64,000 bases of DNA from an uncultured Gammaproteobacteria bacterium (GTDB taxonomy: Bacteria > Pseudomonadota > Gammaproteobacteria > Pseudomonadales > Pseudohongiellaceae), in contig CAJXRP010000021.1 in the NCBI GenBank assembly GCA_913060495.1, forward strand, positions 1 to 64,000, in the 5' to 3' direction. The translations under genes were made by a program, and so were the position numbers. How positions within the stretch are numbered: the stretch's first letter is position 1; each line of letters starts with the position of its first letter. The notes below the pieces were generated by a model. It was given only the letters and a program-made list of their open reading frames with translations, ran no database searches and was not told the origin of the DNA. Of the stretch, positions 16,578 to 26,265 are shown one piece after another.

Positions 16578-17068
16578 AAGATTAGTTGCCAGCAGCCTAC
16601 ATCCACGAACTTTCCAAATTTGTACCCGACCTCGGAGAACTGACCTGTCTTTGCAAACCCGAGACTCTCGTGCAATGCAACACTACTCGCATTGGGAAGA
16701 GCGATACTTGCGATTAGACTATGTATCGGCTCGTTACGTAATTCATCAATAAGATGTTGATACAACTGTCTGCCACGGCCATTCCCACTAGCGTCCCGAT
16801 GCAGATAAACGGTTACCTCCCGGGTCTGGTTGTAGGCAGTTCGAGCCTTCCAGATAGTGGCGTAGGCATAACCCAGTAGGACACCATCTTCCTCTAGCAC
16901 CACCCAGGGCTTATTTGCATCTGCCGAGGCGATTCTCTGTCGCATCTGCTCATCACTCAGCCGCGCCTCCTCAAAGGTGCAGACGCTCTGGGTTATATAC
17001 CAGTTGTAGATTGCTGCGATCGCCGGGGCGTCGGAAGAAATAGCGGCACGTATTGTCCTCTCTATCAT
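16574..17068 (-). CDS. GNAT N-acetyltransferase (phosphinothricin acetyltransferase-like)
   Basis: A 164-residue GCN5-related acetyltransferase. It begins IRAAISSDAPAIAAIYN, as in the Pat/YncA group, and has the acetyl-CoA pyrophosphate loop in ASGNGRGRQLYQHL at about residues 93-106, followed by ALPNASSVALHESLGF. Such enzymes acetylate the amino group of small molecules such as methionine sulfone or phosphinothricin. The ribosome-binding site GGAAGAG precedes the ATG. It overlaps the small lipoprotein gene by 4 bp and lies 30 bp downstream of the patatin-like gene. Confidence 0.88.
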   Translation of the reverse strand: MIERTIRAAISSDAPAIAAIYNWYITQSVCTFEEARLSDEQMRQRIASADANKPWVVLEEDGVLLGYAYATIWKARTAYNQTREVTVYLHRDASGNGRGRQLYQHLIDELRNEPIHSLIASIALPNASSVALHESLGFAKTGQFSEVGYKFGKFVDVGCWQLIL

Positions 17069-17098
17069 CTCTTCCTCATCATTTGCTGGCCCACCTAA

Positions 17099-18169
17099 TT
17101 AACGCTCGCCTGTAAAAGGCTGAACATCATCAATTCCAGTGCCACTGTCCACCAGCGCCGCGAAGTCATCCGCCAAGCGTTTACTCTTCTCAAGAACAGT
17201 AGACCAATAAGCAACGCGACTGGGATAGTCGAGGGTCTCGAAATCGGTTCGATCTGGAATTTTCCCGTAAGGTAATTCGGCAACAAATTCCTTTGAGGGA
17301 ACCACCAATACCACATTCTCAAAATTCTTAAGACTCACCCGGCGCCAGGGAACTCGCTTGTCAAACCAACCGGGTATAACCGTAGATGAGAAATGCGGAT
17401 ACAGGACTAGATCGTCGCCTGCATGAAAAGGAAAGTCGAAATGATAATCAGTGATACCACCATCCCAATACATACCAGGCTTGGCCTTCGCTATATCACG
17501 CACTCCATTTAATACGAAGGGAATGGAGCCACTCGCCATCATAACATCCATCAAATTTTCTTCGTTTATTGCTACGTGGGCAGTCTTGAGATCGCTAGCA
17601 TTCCTAAAGGGAGATAGCTGTCCCATGTTAGAAAAAATATTACGCTCAAAGAAAAGAGAGAGCGTCTTCCTGCTGGCAGTATTCAGCACCGCACTGCTTA
17701 ACAACTGGAGCATGCGCAACTGTTTAACCCGTGACGAACCGAACCCCCGTGCGCGGTCGGCAACGATATGGGTCCTGAAAATCTTGTTCTCAACAATCGC
17801 TTTGACGCCATTCGGCCCAAGAGTTTCCTCAAGCATCTCTCGCGCTTGATCAGTAATTTCGTCGGTAGTTGGTTGTTCGGAATACTGCTCCTCGCTGTAG
17901 CGTTTCGCGAGGCGCTCGATAGCTGCGACCGGGTCGGCGGAAGCGAGACAGCACATTCTCCAGGCGCCTGCGGAAGATCCAAGTGTTATCAACTCCCGCT
18001 CTCTATTCGCAAAGAATTCCCCAAATATATAACGATCGAGGCCAAACAACACAAACCACTTAGGCCCGCCCGAGGCACCGAGCATGACTTTAAACTGATC
18101 GGCATTGAGTCCTTCGCTACGAAGACGCTGCAAAGCGTTAGAACCGGCATAAATAGTAAGAGATGACAT
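17099..18169 (-). CDS. Patatin-like phospholipase family protein
   Basis: A 356-residue protein with the three patatin hallmarks: the glycine-rich oxyanion loop GASGGPKW at 31-38, the nucleophile elbow GSSAG at 64-68 (Ser66), and the catalytic DGG in YWDGGITDYHF at about 235. It lacks a signal peptide. It would be a lipid acyl hydrolase using a Ser-Asp dyad. The sequence is more divergent than RssA or ExoU, and the substrate is unknown. It is divergent from the MFS transporter gene 94 bp away and precedes the GNAT gene on the same strand. Confidence 0.82.
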   Translation of the reverse strand: MSSLTIYAGSNALQRLRSEGLNADQFKVMLGASGGPKWFVLFGLDRYIFGEFFANRERELITLGSSAGAWRMCCLASADPVAAIERLAKRYSEEQYSEQPTTDEITDQAREMLEETLGPNGVKAIVENKIFRTHIVADRARGFGSSRVKQLRMLQLLSSAVLNTASRKTLSLFFERNIFSNMGQLSPFRNASDLKTAHVAINEENLMDVMMASGSIPFVLNGVRDIAKAKPGMYWDGGITDYHFDFPFHAGDDLVLYPHFSSTVIPGWFDKRVPWRRVSLKNFENVVLVVPSKEFVAELPYGKIPDRTDFETLDYPSRVAYWSTVLEKSKRLADDFAALVDSGTGIDDVQPFTGER

Positions 18170-18263
18170 CAGACGCTAATGATATAATCGCTAGCGCTCT
18201 CAGGCTATAGCCATCATTCGTAGCATAGACAAAACTAACTCACCAAGCCTTGAAATTTCACCC

Positions 18264-19445
18264 ATGCTTAGCAAACCACCCATCGAGCGAAAGACACTCC
18301 TCTATTTGTTAGCGATAGGCAATACCATCGCCTTTGCCACATGGCAGGTCATGCTTAACAATTTTGCCGTAGAGCAGGCCGCCTTTACCGGCGAAGAAAT
18401 CGGCATACTGCAAAGCCTGCGCGAAGTGCCTGGATTTCTCGCTTTCACCGCTATTCTGGTGATGATATACATTCGGCAACAGACCTTCGCCATACTTGCC
18501 CTGCTTACGCTAGGCATAGGCACCGCTATAACAGCCTTCTATCCAACCGCCCTCTGGCTGTATTTCGCGACTGTTATCATGTCTATAGGCTTTCACTATT
18601 TAGAAACTCTGCACAATTCCCTAAGTCTGCAATGGCTGAACAAAGACGAAGCGCCACAGGTACTCGGAAAGATACTGAGTGTTCGCGCCCTGTGCAATTT
18701 TGCAATTCTGGGCACGCTCTACATCTATCTCCTGTTCTTCGCAGCCAATTACAATGTCATTTACATGCTTGCTGGATCCACCGCAGCCGCTATCGGTATT
18801 TTCTGCTGGCTCGCATTCCCACATTTCGAAGACAGCGTCGTACAGAAGAAAACTTTGTTTCTGCGGAAGAAATACTGGCTGTACTATTTACTGACCTTCT
18901 TCGCCGGAGCCAGACGTCAGATATTCGTCGTGTTCGCTGGCTTTCTGCTCGTAGAGAAGTTCGACTTCCCAATCGAAGACGTGGTGATGCTGACCTTGGT
19001 TAATGCTGCACTTACCTTCTATCTAGCACCCAAGATTGGGCGATTGATCAGCTACATCGGTGAGAGACGAGCACTGACGCTTGAATACATTGGCCTAATA
19101 GTCATCTTCGTCAGCTATGCCTTTGTGGACACTATCGAGTTCGCAATCGCACTTTATCTACTCGACCATATGTTTTTTGCCATGGCCATTGCCATCAAGA
19201 CCTATTTCCAGAAGATCGCTGACCCGGCAGATATAGCCGCCACCTCTAGCATTAGCTTCACCATCAATCACATAGCAGCCGTAGTCCTGCCAGCAATACT
19301 GGGGCTAGTGTGGGTAATCAATCACAGTGCCGTATTCCTGATAGGTGCTGGTATTGCCTGTGCCTCTTTAGTCCTATCGCAGCTCATACCAGACCATCCG
19401 CGACCTCAGGCGGAGACTCGATTGGCCAGCACACCGCCTGCATAA
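18264..19445 (+). CDS. Major facilitator superfamily transporter
   Basis: A 393-residue inner-membrane protein with about 12 hydrophobic segments (first YLLAIGNTIAFATWQVML, last FLIGAGIACASLVLSQLI) and a central cytoplasmic basic stretch (LRKKYW) between the two halves. It has no recognised substrate-specific motif. It starts at ATG 18264 with no strong ribosome-binding site. The TonB receptor gene follows after about 150 bp with a palindrome between them, so shared regulation is possible but unproven. Confidence 0.82.
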   Translation: MLSKPPIERKTLLYLLAIGNTIAFATWQVMLNNFAVEQAAFTGEEIGILQSLREVPGFLAFTAILVMIYIRQQTFAILALLTLGIGTAITAFYPTALWLYFATVIMSIGFHYLETLHNSLSLQWLNKDEAPQVLGKILSVRALCNFAILGTLYIYLLFFAANYNVIYMLAGSTAAAIGIFCWLAFPHFEDSVVQKKTLFLRKKYWLYYLLTFFAGARRQIFVVFAGFLLVEKFDFPIEDVVMLTLVNAALTFYLAPKIGRLISYIGERRALTLEYIGLIVIFVSYAFVDTIEFAIALYLLDHMFFAMAIAIKTYFQKIADPADIAATSSISFTINHIAAVVLPAILGLVWVINHSAVFLIGAGIACASLVLSQLIPDHPRPQAETRLASTPPA

Positions 19446-19464
19446 GCTGATTTTCGCCTTCCTT

Positions 19465-19480
19465 AACGTTAAATAACGTT
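19465..19480. promoter_or_regulatory. Inverted repeat, possible operator for the TonB receptor gene
   Basis: AACGTTA (19465-19471) and TAACGTT (19474-19480) form a perfect 7-bp inverted repeat with a 2-base centre, and also a TAACGTT direct repeat. It is between the MFS and TonB receptor genes, where a transcription factor could bind. It does not match the Fur consensus well. Confidence 0.4.
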
Positions 19481-19598
19481 ACTTCACTTATTCTGAGTGA
19501 TTTTTTGCCGTATCTTTCGATTCCAACTAGGTAGCTCTGCAGCATTGGGGCTTTGCCAAGCTACGCAAATCATACCGCCCAAGGAAAACCAGAGCCCC

Positions 19599-21641
19599 GT
19601 GACCCAGCGCATTAGAATCTCCACCCTCTGCACTACCCTCGCTTGCTGCCTAGGCAGCCAATTGGCTTATTCACAAGAGCCCAACCGTATCGAAGAAGTC
19701 ATCGTCTGGGGACGCTCTCTGCAACTGCTAGGCAATTCCGATTCTGCCTCCCAGGGCGTTGTTGGCTATAGCGACTTCTCGACTCGACCACTATCGCGAG
19801 TCGCGGAACTGGTCGAGGTCGTGCCTGGCATGATTGCCACCCAGCACAGCGGCCCCGGCAAGGCGAATCAATATTTTCTTCGCGGTATCAACCTGGACCA
19901 TGGCTCCGACTTTTCTACCTACTTCGATGGCATGCCGGTTAACTTTCGTACCCACGCACATGCGCAAGGCTACATGGACCTGAATTTCATCATTCCAGAG
20001 ATCATCGAAAGAATAGATTTCCAGAAGGGCCCCTACTTTGCAGACACCGGAGACTTCTCGCTAGCCGGCTCCAACTCTATGAAAACCTATGACTCGCTTG
20101 CCGAAAACTTCACGGAGATCACCTTCGGTTCAGAAGACGAAATTCGCCTAGTGACGGCAAATTCCTTTGAACTGGACAACGGCAGCCTGCTCGCCGCCTT
20201 CGAGCATCATCGCTCAGATGGCCATTTCGACTTAGATCAGGATGTGCGCAAATTTAACGGCCTACTCAAATACACCGGAACCATCGCCGACATACCCAGC
20301 CGCATAACCTTCTCCGCCTATGACTCCCAGTGGGTCTCAACGAATCAGGTACCACAGCGAGCGGTAGACAATGGACTTATCTCCCGCTTTGGGTTTATTG
20401 ATCCCGATCTCGGTGGCGAGTCCCACAGATACTCTCTGACCGGCAATTTCGAGATCAATAGCTGGGATCTTAATCTGTATGCAAGCTCCTACTATATGAG
20501 CCTGATTAACAATCCGACTTACTTTCTTAACAACCCAGTGGATGGGGACCAATTTGAGCAAGAAGATGAACGACGCCTGTTCGGTGGATCGCTACGCAAG
20601 ATTAGTGAATCGGAGTTATTCGGCATGCCTACGACACAGACGGTCGGCATCGACATTCGCTACGATGATGTGAACGAGCTGAATCTATTCAACACAATCA
20701 GCAAACGTCGCGTTAGCAGCATACGAGAAGACGAGGCAGAAGAGTTCAGCGCCGGGCTGTTCGCAGAATCACAGATTTCCCTAACAGAGAAACTACGCGC
20801 CACACTCGGCGTACGAGTGGATTACTATGATTTCGAAGTTGACGCCCTGCGCCCGGGCAATTCTGGAAGCGATAGAGACTCGCTCTGGCAACCGAACATA
20901 GGACTCGCCTATCGCGTTAGCGAAAATCTGGAACTCTACCTAAACTACGGCCATGGCTTTCATTCCAATGATGTTCGCGCCGCAGTTAATACCATAGACC
21001 CTGTCACCGGGACTCCCACCGAGGCACAGGATGTCTTAGTCGAAGGCAAGGGTAGCGAGATCGGCTTTCGTTACGACACATTAAATGGATTCAATATCGC
21101 TATCGCCGCCTTCGAATTACGCACAGACTCAGAACTGGTGTTCGTTGGCGATGCTGGAACCACCGAGCCTAGCGACCCAACCAGCCGAAGTGGCGTCGAG
21201 GTCAATTCCTTCTGGGAAATTAGCGAGAATTGGGTATTCGATTTTAGCGCGGCGAAAACCAGCGGCTACTTCCGCGGACTGCCCTCGAATGCAGACAGCA
21301 TTACCGATGCCCACGAGGAAGTAATTGCAGCGGGACTAACCCATGTAGGCCACAATGGACTGACCGCTAGCCTGCGCGTCCGCCACTTTAGTGATGCTGC
21401 ACTAACCGAAGACGAATCTGTGCAAAAGGACGGCTCAACGCTTGTTCACGCAGGAGTATCCTATGAATTCGATAACTGGGAGATCGGAGTCGACGTTCTA
21501 AACCTGCTGGATTCGGAAGACGACGACATCGCTTACTACTTCGAGTCACAACTTGCTGGCGAGACGACTGGTGTAGAAGACATTCATTTCCACCCCTCCA
21601 ACCCACGCCATATCAGGCTGCTCTTGAAGTATCGCTTCTAG
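19599..21641 (+). CDS. TonB-dependent outer-membrane receptor
   Basis: A 680-residue receptor from the GTG at 19599, which gives a normal signal peptide (TQRIRISTLCTTLACCLGSQLAYS) before RIEEVIVWG. The frame is open from a GTG at 19497. The plug domain spans about residues 50-160 with RVAELVEVVPGMIATQHSG, ANQYFLRGINLDHGSD and PYFADTGDFSLAGS; the rest is a beta-barrel ending in RHIRLLLKYRF with a terminal aromatic. The ligand cannot be predicted, and no siderophore or B12 genes are nearby. An ExbD homologue at 32.3 kb is too distant to be linked. A bidirectional terminator follows. Confidence 0.88.
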   Translation: MTQRIRISTLCTTLACCLGSQLAYSQEPNRIEEVIVWGRSLQLLGNSDSASQGVVGYSDFSTRPLSRVAELVEVVPGMIATQHSGPGKANQYFLRGINLDHGSDFSTYFDGMPVNFRTHAHAQGYMDLNFIIPEIIERIDFQKGPYFADTGDFSLAGSNSMKTYDSLAENFTEITFGSEDEIRLVTANSFELDNGSLLAAFEHHRSDGHFDLDQDVRKFNGLLKYTGTIADIPSRITFSAYDSQWVSTNQVPQRAVDNGLISRFGFIDPDLGGESHRYSLTGNFEINSWDLNLYASSYYMSLINNPTYFLNNPVDGDQFEQEDERRLFGGSLRKISESELFGMPTTQTVGIDIRYDDVNELNLFNTISKRRVSSIREDEAEEFSAGLFAESQISLTEKLRATLGVRVDYYDFEVDALRPGNSGSDRDSLWQPNIGLAYRVSENLELYLNYGHGFHSNDVRAAVNTIDPVTGTPTEAQDVLVEGKGSEIGFRYDTLNGFNIAIAAFELRTDSELVFVGDAGTTEPSDPTSRSGVEVNSFWEISENWVFDFSAAKTSGYFRGLPSNADSITDAHEEVIAAGLTHVGHNGLTASLRVRHFSDAALTEDESVQKDGSTLVHAGVSYEFDNWEIGVDVLNLLDSEDDDIAYYFESQLAGETTGVEDIHFHPSNPRHIRLLLKYRF

Positions 21642-21653
21642 AACAGCAGACAT

Positions 21654-21690
21654 GAAAAAAGCCCGCCAACAACGCTGACGGGCTTTTTTC
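21654..21690. terminator. Bidirectional rho-independent terminator
   Basis: GAAAAAAGCCCG (21654-21665) pairs with CGGGCTTTTTTC (21679-21690). Both strands have a run of six T after the stem, so it ends both the TonB receptor transcript and the convergent YceI transcript. Confidence 0.92.
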
Positions 21691-21707
21691 ATAATCCCTA
21701 TAAATTG

Positions 21708-22301
21708 TTAGTGGCTCTGTTCGAACACAACCGTAAAACTCACAGGAACGGCGCGGCTAATACTTGGCAACCCTGCAACTTCACGCAGTTTTTCGACACC
21801 GGCGGTGAGAGCGAAGGAGTCGGACATTACCACAATAGGCTTTAGGGTTGAAAAAACAGCCCCATGCTCTGTTCGAGTAATCTGCACATCAGCAGCCATA
21901 TCTACCGCCTCCCCATGGAGCGATAGCTGAAAATTTATCTGCCTAGCGTAGGACGTGCCTGCGTCCAATCCCGTGAGCAGATCCAAATTTATCTTGCCTG
22001 TGACTGTAGCTTCCGGAAACATATTCGTCTCGAATAACATTTCCTGCATGCGTTCGTTTCGAATGGGAATCATGGTGTTGACGCTAGCCAACTCGATGGT
22101 AATTTCCACATCGCCAACATCGTCAATGATGCCTGACAGCATATCGAAGGTATGCACCTCCGCTACGTGCTCTGCCTTCACGGTAACAAAGCTGAGAGTT
22201 GAGTTATCGTTGTCTAGCTCCCAATGAGCCTGTGCTATGCCCGTAAATAAAACTGCAACCGATAGAGCTGCGAGCTTAGCCTGTAGTGATTTCGAGATCA
22301 T
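21708..22301 (-). CDS. YceI-family periplasmic lipid-binding protein
   Basis: A 197-residue exported protein. The start at ATG 22301 has AGGAG seven bases upstream and a signal peptide ending GIAQAHW. The mature chain begins WELDNDNSTLSFVTVKAEHVAEVHTF and continues with a lipocalin-like repeat pattern (IELASVNTMIPIRNERMQEMLFE, FPEATVTG), as in YceI and the polyisoprenoid-binding TT1927b. It probably binds an isoprenoid or similar amphiphile in the periplasm. It converges on the TonB receptor gene. Confidence 0.9.
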   Translation of the reverse strand: MISKSLQAKLAALSVAVLFTGIAQAHWELDNDNSTLSFVTVKAEHVAEVHTFDMLSGIIDDVGDVEITIELASVNTMIPIRNERMQEMLFETNMFPEATVTGKINLDLLTGLDAGTSYARQINFQLSLHGEAVDMAADVQITRTEHGAVFSTLKPIVVMSDSFALTAGVEKLREVAGLPSISRAVPVSFTVVFEQSH

Positions 22302-22632
22302 TCTTACACTCCTATTAATATCTTGACCCAAACGCGATTGGGATGACCAGTCGTTAATACGTTAGCTTAGCACCTACGCAGATCAACCGTAAAACTTGCC
22401 TAGCTTACTGCAAAATACTGACAAGTGACTATCAAAGTTGAAGAATTTTCCGATTTCGCGGTCATACTGTAATCACACTATACGCAATACCGCTTTGAGC
22501 GCTGTACTCTAGCAGTTAGAATCGACTTCTCTAGAAGGTTAGTGAAGAGCTAGCCCTACAATTCAATCGCCGATTCCTCTCATTGAAGGTTTACCGGCAT
22601 TTCCATACGATCTAGGCAATATACAGTCAGGC

Positions 22633-24906
22633 ATGAAATCAAACACTAACAGCCCCATAGTAAAGCAATTGGTTTTAGTCGGTGGCGGCCACAGTCACTT
22701 AGCGGTGCTGAAGCATTTTGCCATGAATCCAGTCCCTGGGCTTAGCCTGACGCTGATCAGCCGAGATATAGAAACACCCTATTCCGGCTCCCTGCCCGGC
22801 CATATCAGCGGCATCTATGAGCGCGACGATATCCATATAGACCTCCGACCGCTAGCCCAATTCGCTGGCGCGCGATTGATCCAGAGCGAAATCACTCGAA
22901 TCGATTTCGAGCAGAAAATCATCCACTGCGAAGGCAGACCAACAATCGAGTTCGATCTCATCTCGCTGAATATTGGCTCAAAGCCAAATGCGATAAAAAT
23001 TCCCGGAGCCGCGCAGTTTGCAATTGGTATAAAGCCAATCGATCAGTTCCTTGTGCATTGGCAGAAAATCTATAGCGATATGCTCGATGTCATCGGCTCC
23101 AAAAAGAAACCTTACCGATTCCTAATTGTAGGTGGAGGCCCTGCTAGTGTTGAACTTGCCTTCGCCGTGCAACAACGCATCCACCGTGAACTGTCGATAA
23201 AAAACTACGAAAATTCGCCTCTTCAAATTGGCATCGTCACAGCAGACAAAGAACTTCTAAAGTTCCATAACAACAAGGTTCGCACTTTCGTTAAAAGCAC
23301 GCTCGCAACTCGCGGTATCGAGGTATTGCTGGAGCACAAGGTCATCGAATTTCGCGCAGGAAAGATTCTCTGCAACAACGACCACACGCTAGAAGGCGAT
23401 TCTATGGTGTATGCAACAGGAGCCAGCATTGCATCCTGGCCGAAAGAATGCGGGCTAGCTATTGGTGGCGATGGCTTCATCGAAGTAAACGATTTCCTGC
23501 AATCCACCAGCCATGATTTCGTCTTCGCTGCAGGCGATGCCGCCACCATTAAAGGCGAACCCAGACCCAAGTCTGGTGTGTATGCGGTACGCCAAGGAAA
23601 GCCGCTGGCAGAAAACTTACAGCGCTTCGCCACAGGGAAAAATTTAAAACCCTATTCCCCACAGAAACATGCCTTAGCGCTGATCAATCTCGGCAACAAA
23701 AAGGCGATCGCATCGCGCAACAAGCTATTCTTTCAAGGACGTTCGGTCTGGTCACTAAAACACTCTATCGATACTGCTTTCATACGTAAATACAGCCAGT
23801 TCCCGGAGATGCCCGACAGCTTCGATATAGCTAAGGGCTTGGTCGATGATGCGACGGAGCAACAACTTCGCAAGCATGCGATGCGTTGCGCCGGCTGTGG
23901 CGCTAAGATCGCTGGCGACGCGCTGCAAGAGGTTCTACAAGAATTACCTCATCACGAGAACGAAGACGTTCTCTCATCTGGATCCGCGACCGAAGATGCG
24001 GCGATAATTCAACTAGATGATGGCCGCGTCTTGCTACAGAGCGTGGACCAGCTAAGCGCCTTCATTAGCGACCCTTGGCTGTTTGCCAAGATCGCTAGCA
24101 ACCATTGCATGAGTGATATCTATGCGATGGGGTGTATGCCTCATTCCGCTCTCGCCGTTGTCGGCGTGCCCGCTGCTAGCAAAAAAATTAGCAAAGGACA
24201 GCTTCGCGAAATCATGCATGGCTGCAGCGAAGCGCTTCAGGAAAATGACTGCACCTTAATAGGCGGCCATTCCGCCGAATCAAAAGACCTGCAATTCGGC
24301 CTCTGCGTAAACGGATTCGCAGAGCGCGACGCCCTCCTCAGCAAGGACGGCATGCAGACCGGCGACATAGTTATTCTTAGCAAGCCACTCGGGACTGGCA
24401 CCCTCTTGGCAGCAGACATGCGCTTCAAGGCGAGGCACCGTTGGATGGAAGCAGCTCTAGCGCAGATGCTAATATCAAACAGGAAAGCGGCACAGTGTTT
24501 TATCCAATACAAAGCTACCGCTTGTACGGATATTACCGGCTTCGGACTCGCCGGCCATCTATTTGAAATGCTTACCCCAAACAACGTGGAATTAGAACTG
24601 AGCCTGGCGGATTTGCCCGCACTTGATGGCGCACTGGAGACATTGCAGCAAGGAATTCAAAGCTCACTTCACGCCGACAATTCCCTCGTCAGCCGCGATA
24701 TCTTCAATAGTGAAGGGTTTCGTGATAATCCACGCTACGATTTACTCTTCGACCCGCAGACTGCAGGTGGTTTGTTAGCAAGCGTGCCGGAGGCGCAGGC
24801 CGAAGAGTGCATCAAGCAACTTCGTGAATCCGGATACCCTCATGCTAAGGCGATTGGGCGAGTAGCTAAAACAGCTGGCCAGTTACCGGCTTTGATCTTG
24901 AAGTAA
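22633..24906 (+). CDS. selD: Fusion of NADH dehydrogenase-like flavoprotein and selenide, water dikinase
   Basis: A 757-residue two-domain protein. Residues 10-370 form a two-dinucleotide-binding oxidoreductase: VLVGGGHSH (17-22, FAD), RFLIVGGGPASVELA (162-176, NAD(P)H) and FVFAAGDAA (297-304). Residues 410-757 are SelD: MRCAGCGAKIAGD carries the catalytic Cys422 and Lys425 in the places of E. coli Cys17 and Lys20, while the second Cys of the E. coli motif (Cys19) is Ala424. Later conserved acids include those in SATEDAA, SDIYAMG and GGHSAE. SelD makes selenophosphate from selenide and ATP; the flavoprotein part may reduce a selenium precursor, a known but unproven idea for this fusion. No selA, selB, tRNA-Sec or mnmH is in the window. 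It has a weak ribosome-binding site. Confidence 0.9.
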   Translation: MKSNTNSPIVKQLVLVGGGHSHLAVLKHFAMNPVPGLSLTLISRDIETPYSGSLPGHISGIYERDDIHIDLRPLAQFAGARLIQSEITRIDFEQKIIHCEGRPTIEFDLISLNIGSKPNAIKIPGAAQFAIGIKPIDQFLVHWQKIYSDMLDVIGSKKKPYRFLIVGGGPASVELAFAVQQRIHRELSIKNYENSPLQIGIVTADKELLKFHNNKVRTFVKSTLATRGIEVLLEHKVIEFRAGKILCNNDHTLEGDSMVYATGASIASWPKECGLAIGGDGFIEVNDFLQSTSHDFVFAAGDAATIKGEPRPKSGVYAVRQGKPLAENLQRFATGKNLKPYSPQKHALALINLGNKKAIASRNKLFFQGRSVWSLKHSIDTAFIRKYSQFPEMPDSFDIAKGLVDDATEQQLRKHAMRCAGCGAKIAGDALQEVLQELPHHENEDVLSSGSATEDAAIIQLDDGRVLLQSVDQLSAFISDPWLFAKIASNHCMSDIYAMGCMPHSALAVVGVPAASKKISKGQLREIMHGCSEALQENDCTLIGGHSAESKDLQFGLCVNGFAERDALLSKDGMQTGDIVILSKPLGTGTLLAADMRFKARHRWMEAALAQMLISNRKAAQCFIQYKATACTDITGFGLAGHLFEMLTPNNVELELSLADLPALDGALETLQQGIQSSLHADNSLVSRDIFNSEGFRDNPRYDLLFDPQTAGGLLASVPEAQAEECIKQLRESGYPHAKAIGRVAKTAGQLPALILK

Positions 24907-24969
24907 TACTTAGCACTGCAAATCATGGCATTAGCTAGACCACCGATTTCTATCGCCCTCACTCGCGAA

Positions 24970-25374
24970 TCACGTCATATTACGCAATTCAACGGTGTTG
25001 CCCACGATATCTTTTAAATATACAGAGCGGCCCATTCCCTGTGCGCCATATCTTTCCTGAAAGCCCTCAACCTCGACACCGCAATCTAGTAAATAGGCCT
25101 TTAGATCCGCCTCTGCAACTGGCTCAATCTGCAGACAGAAGTGATCGACGTTATTGCCCTGTGAATCTGGAGCCGCACCGCCAACCTTGCCTAGCTCACC
25201 TTGCACATCCAAGATATCAATTAGCGAATCCCCCGCACGAAGCTGTGTTAGACCCACCTCATCTGAAGTTTCACGCTCCAACACACAGCCCAACACATCG
25301 CAGTAAAAATTGATGAGCTCCCGATAGCGATCGGTTCGTAACACTATGTGATCTATTAGTTTTGGCTTAATCAT
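24970..25374 (-). CDS. VOC-family (glyoxalase/dioxygenase-like) protein
   Basis: A 134-residue protein with the vicinal-oxygen-chelate fold. IDHIVLRT at residues 7-14 supplies the first metal His, NNVDHFCLQIE the second, and the terminal GNTVELRN the Glu. It has one paired betaalphabetabetabeta domain set, so it probably acts as a dimer. Members include lactoylglutathione lyase-like and dioxygenase-like proteins; the reaction here is unknown. It lies alone between the SelD fusion and the TPR protein gene. Confidence 0.87.
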   Translation of the reverse strand: MIKPKLIDHIVLRTDRYRELINFYCDVLGCVLERETSDEVGLTQLRAGDSLIDILDVQGELGKVGGAAPDSQGNNVDHFCLQIEPVAEADLKAYLLDCGVEVEGFQERYGAQGMGRSVYLKDIVGNTVELRNMT

Positions 25375-25527
25375 TACGATTTAACAACTCCCATTATCCT
25401 TTGTAACAATCCTAGATCGCAGACTTCTGTTAAGCCCATCCCACAGTGGATCGGAGCTCGCTGGAAGAAGAATGTCAGCTGGGTTATAGTCCTTTGCAGA
25501 ATTTATACTGCCTAGCAGGGTTATACC

Positions 25528-26262
25528 ATGAAGTTATTCCGCTCCGCTTATCGTACATGCATCACTGCCGCATCGCTGGCCATCCTCGTTTTAAGCACCG
25601 CTAGCTTTGCCCAGGATGACGGTGCCGCATCGGTCATACAGCGCTACGGTAATCTCGATATAGAACGCACCGGCCCGACTATAGATGCCGAACTTGGGCA
25701 GAAGTATCTTCGCCGCGGCAATACCTACAGTAATTTGGAGCGCTTCGAAGAGGCTATCGACGAATACAGAAAGGCAGTCAGTGCCGATCCAAATCTTGCG
25801 GACGCCATTCGCAATCTAGCTAACACCTATTACTATCTCGAACGCTTTGATGAAGCAAAGCCCTTGCTTGCACGTTTCATCCAGCTGCAAACAACCACCT
25901 CCGCCGCATTAATTGCCGCGGTAACGACTTTAGGCGAACTGGAACGCAGCGATGGTAACTATACCGCATCGATTGCCTATGACCTGCGTGCGATTGAACT
26001 GGATTCCGACAACGACTCGCAAGTACACATCATGGCAAACACCTATAACAACGCAGGTGAGGCCGACAAGGCCATTGCGGTCTATCAAAAGGCTGTTGAA
26101 GTGATGCCAGGCAACGCCTTCTTCGATCGAAGTCTTGGGCGCATACTGGAACAGGAGAATCGAATCGAGGACGCGCTGCAAGCCTATGAATCTGCCGCCG
26201 CGAAAAATCCTGATTCGGATTTCTATTCAAACCTTGTGGAATCGACGCGCAGTCGCTTGTAG
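25528..26262 (+). CDS. Exported tetratricopeptide-repeat protein
   Basis: A 244-residue protein. A signal peptide (AASLAILVLSTASFAQ) is followed by about five TPR units starting near residue 55: the clear ones contain LGQKYLRRGNTYSNLERFEEAIDEYRKA, LADAIRNLANTYYYLERFDEA and later VYQKAVEVMPGN- and ALQAYESAAAKNPDS-type helices. It is probably a periplasmic scaffold. The ATG is preceded by AGGG at eight bases. It converges on the aminopeptidase gene with only three bases between the stops. Confidence 0.85.
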   Translation: MKLFRSAYRTCITAASLAILVLSTASFAQDDGAASVIQRYGNLDIERTGPTIDAELGQKYLRRGNTYSNLERFEEAIDEYRKAVSADPNLADAIRNLANTYYYLERFDEAKPLLARFIQLQTTTSAALIAAVTTLGELERSDGNYTASIAYDLRAIELDSDNDSQVHIMANTYNNAGEADKAIAVYQKAVEVMPGNAFFDRSLGRILEQENRIEDALQAYESAAAKNPDSDFYSNLVESTRSRL

Positions 26263-26265
26263 CAT

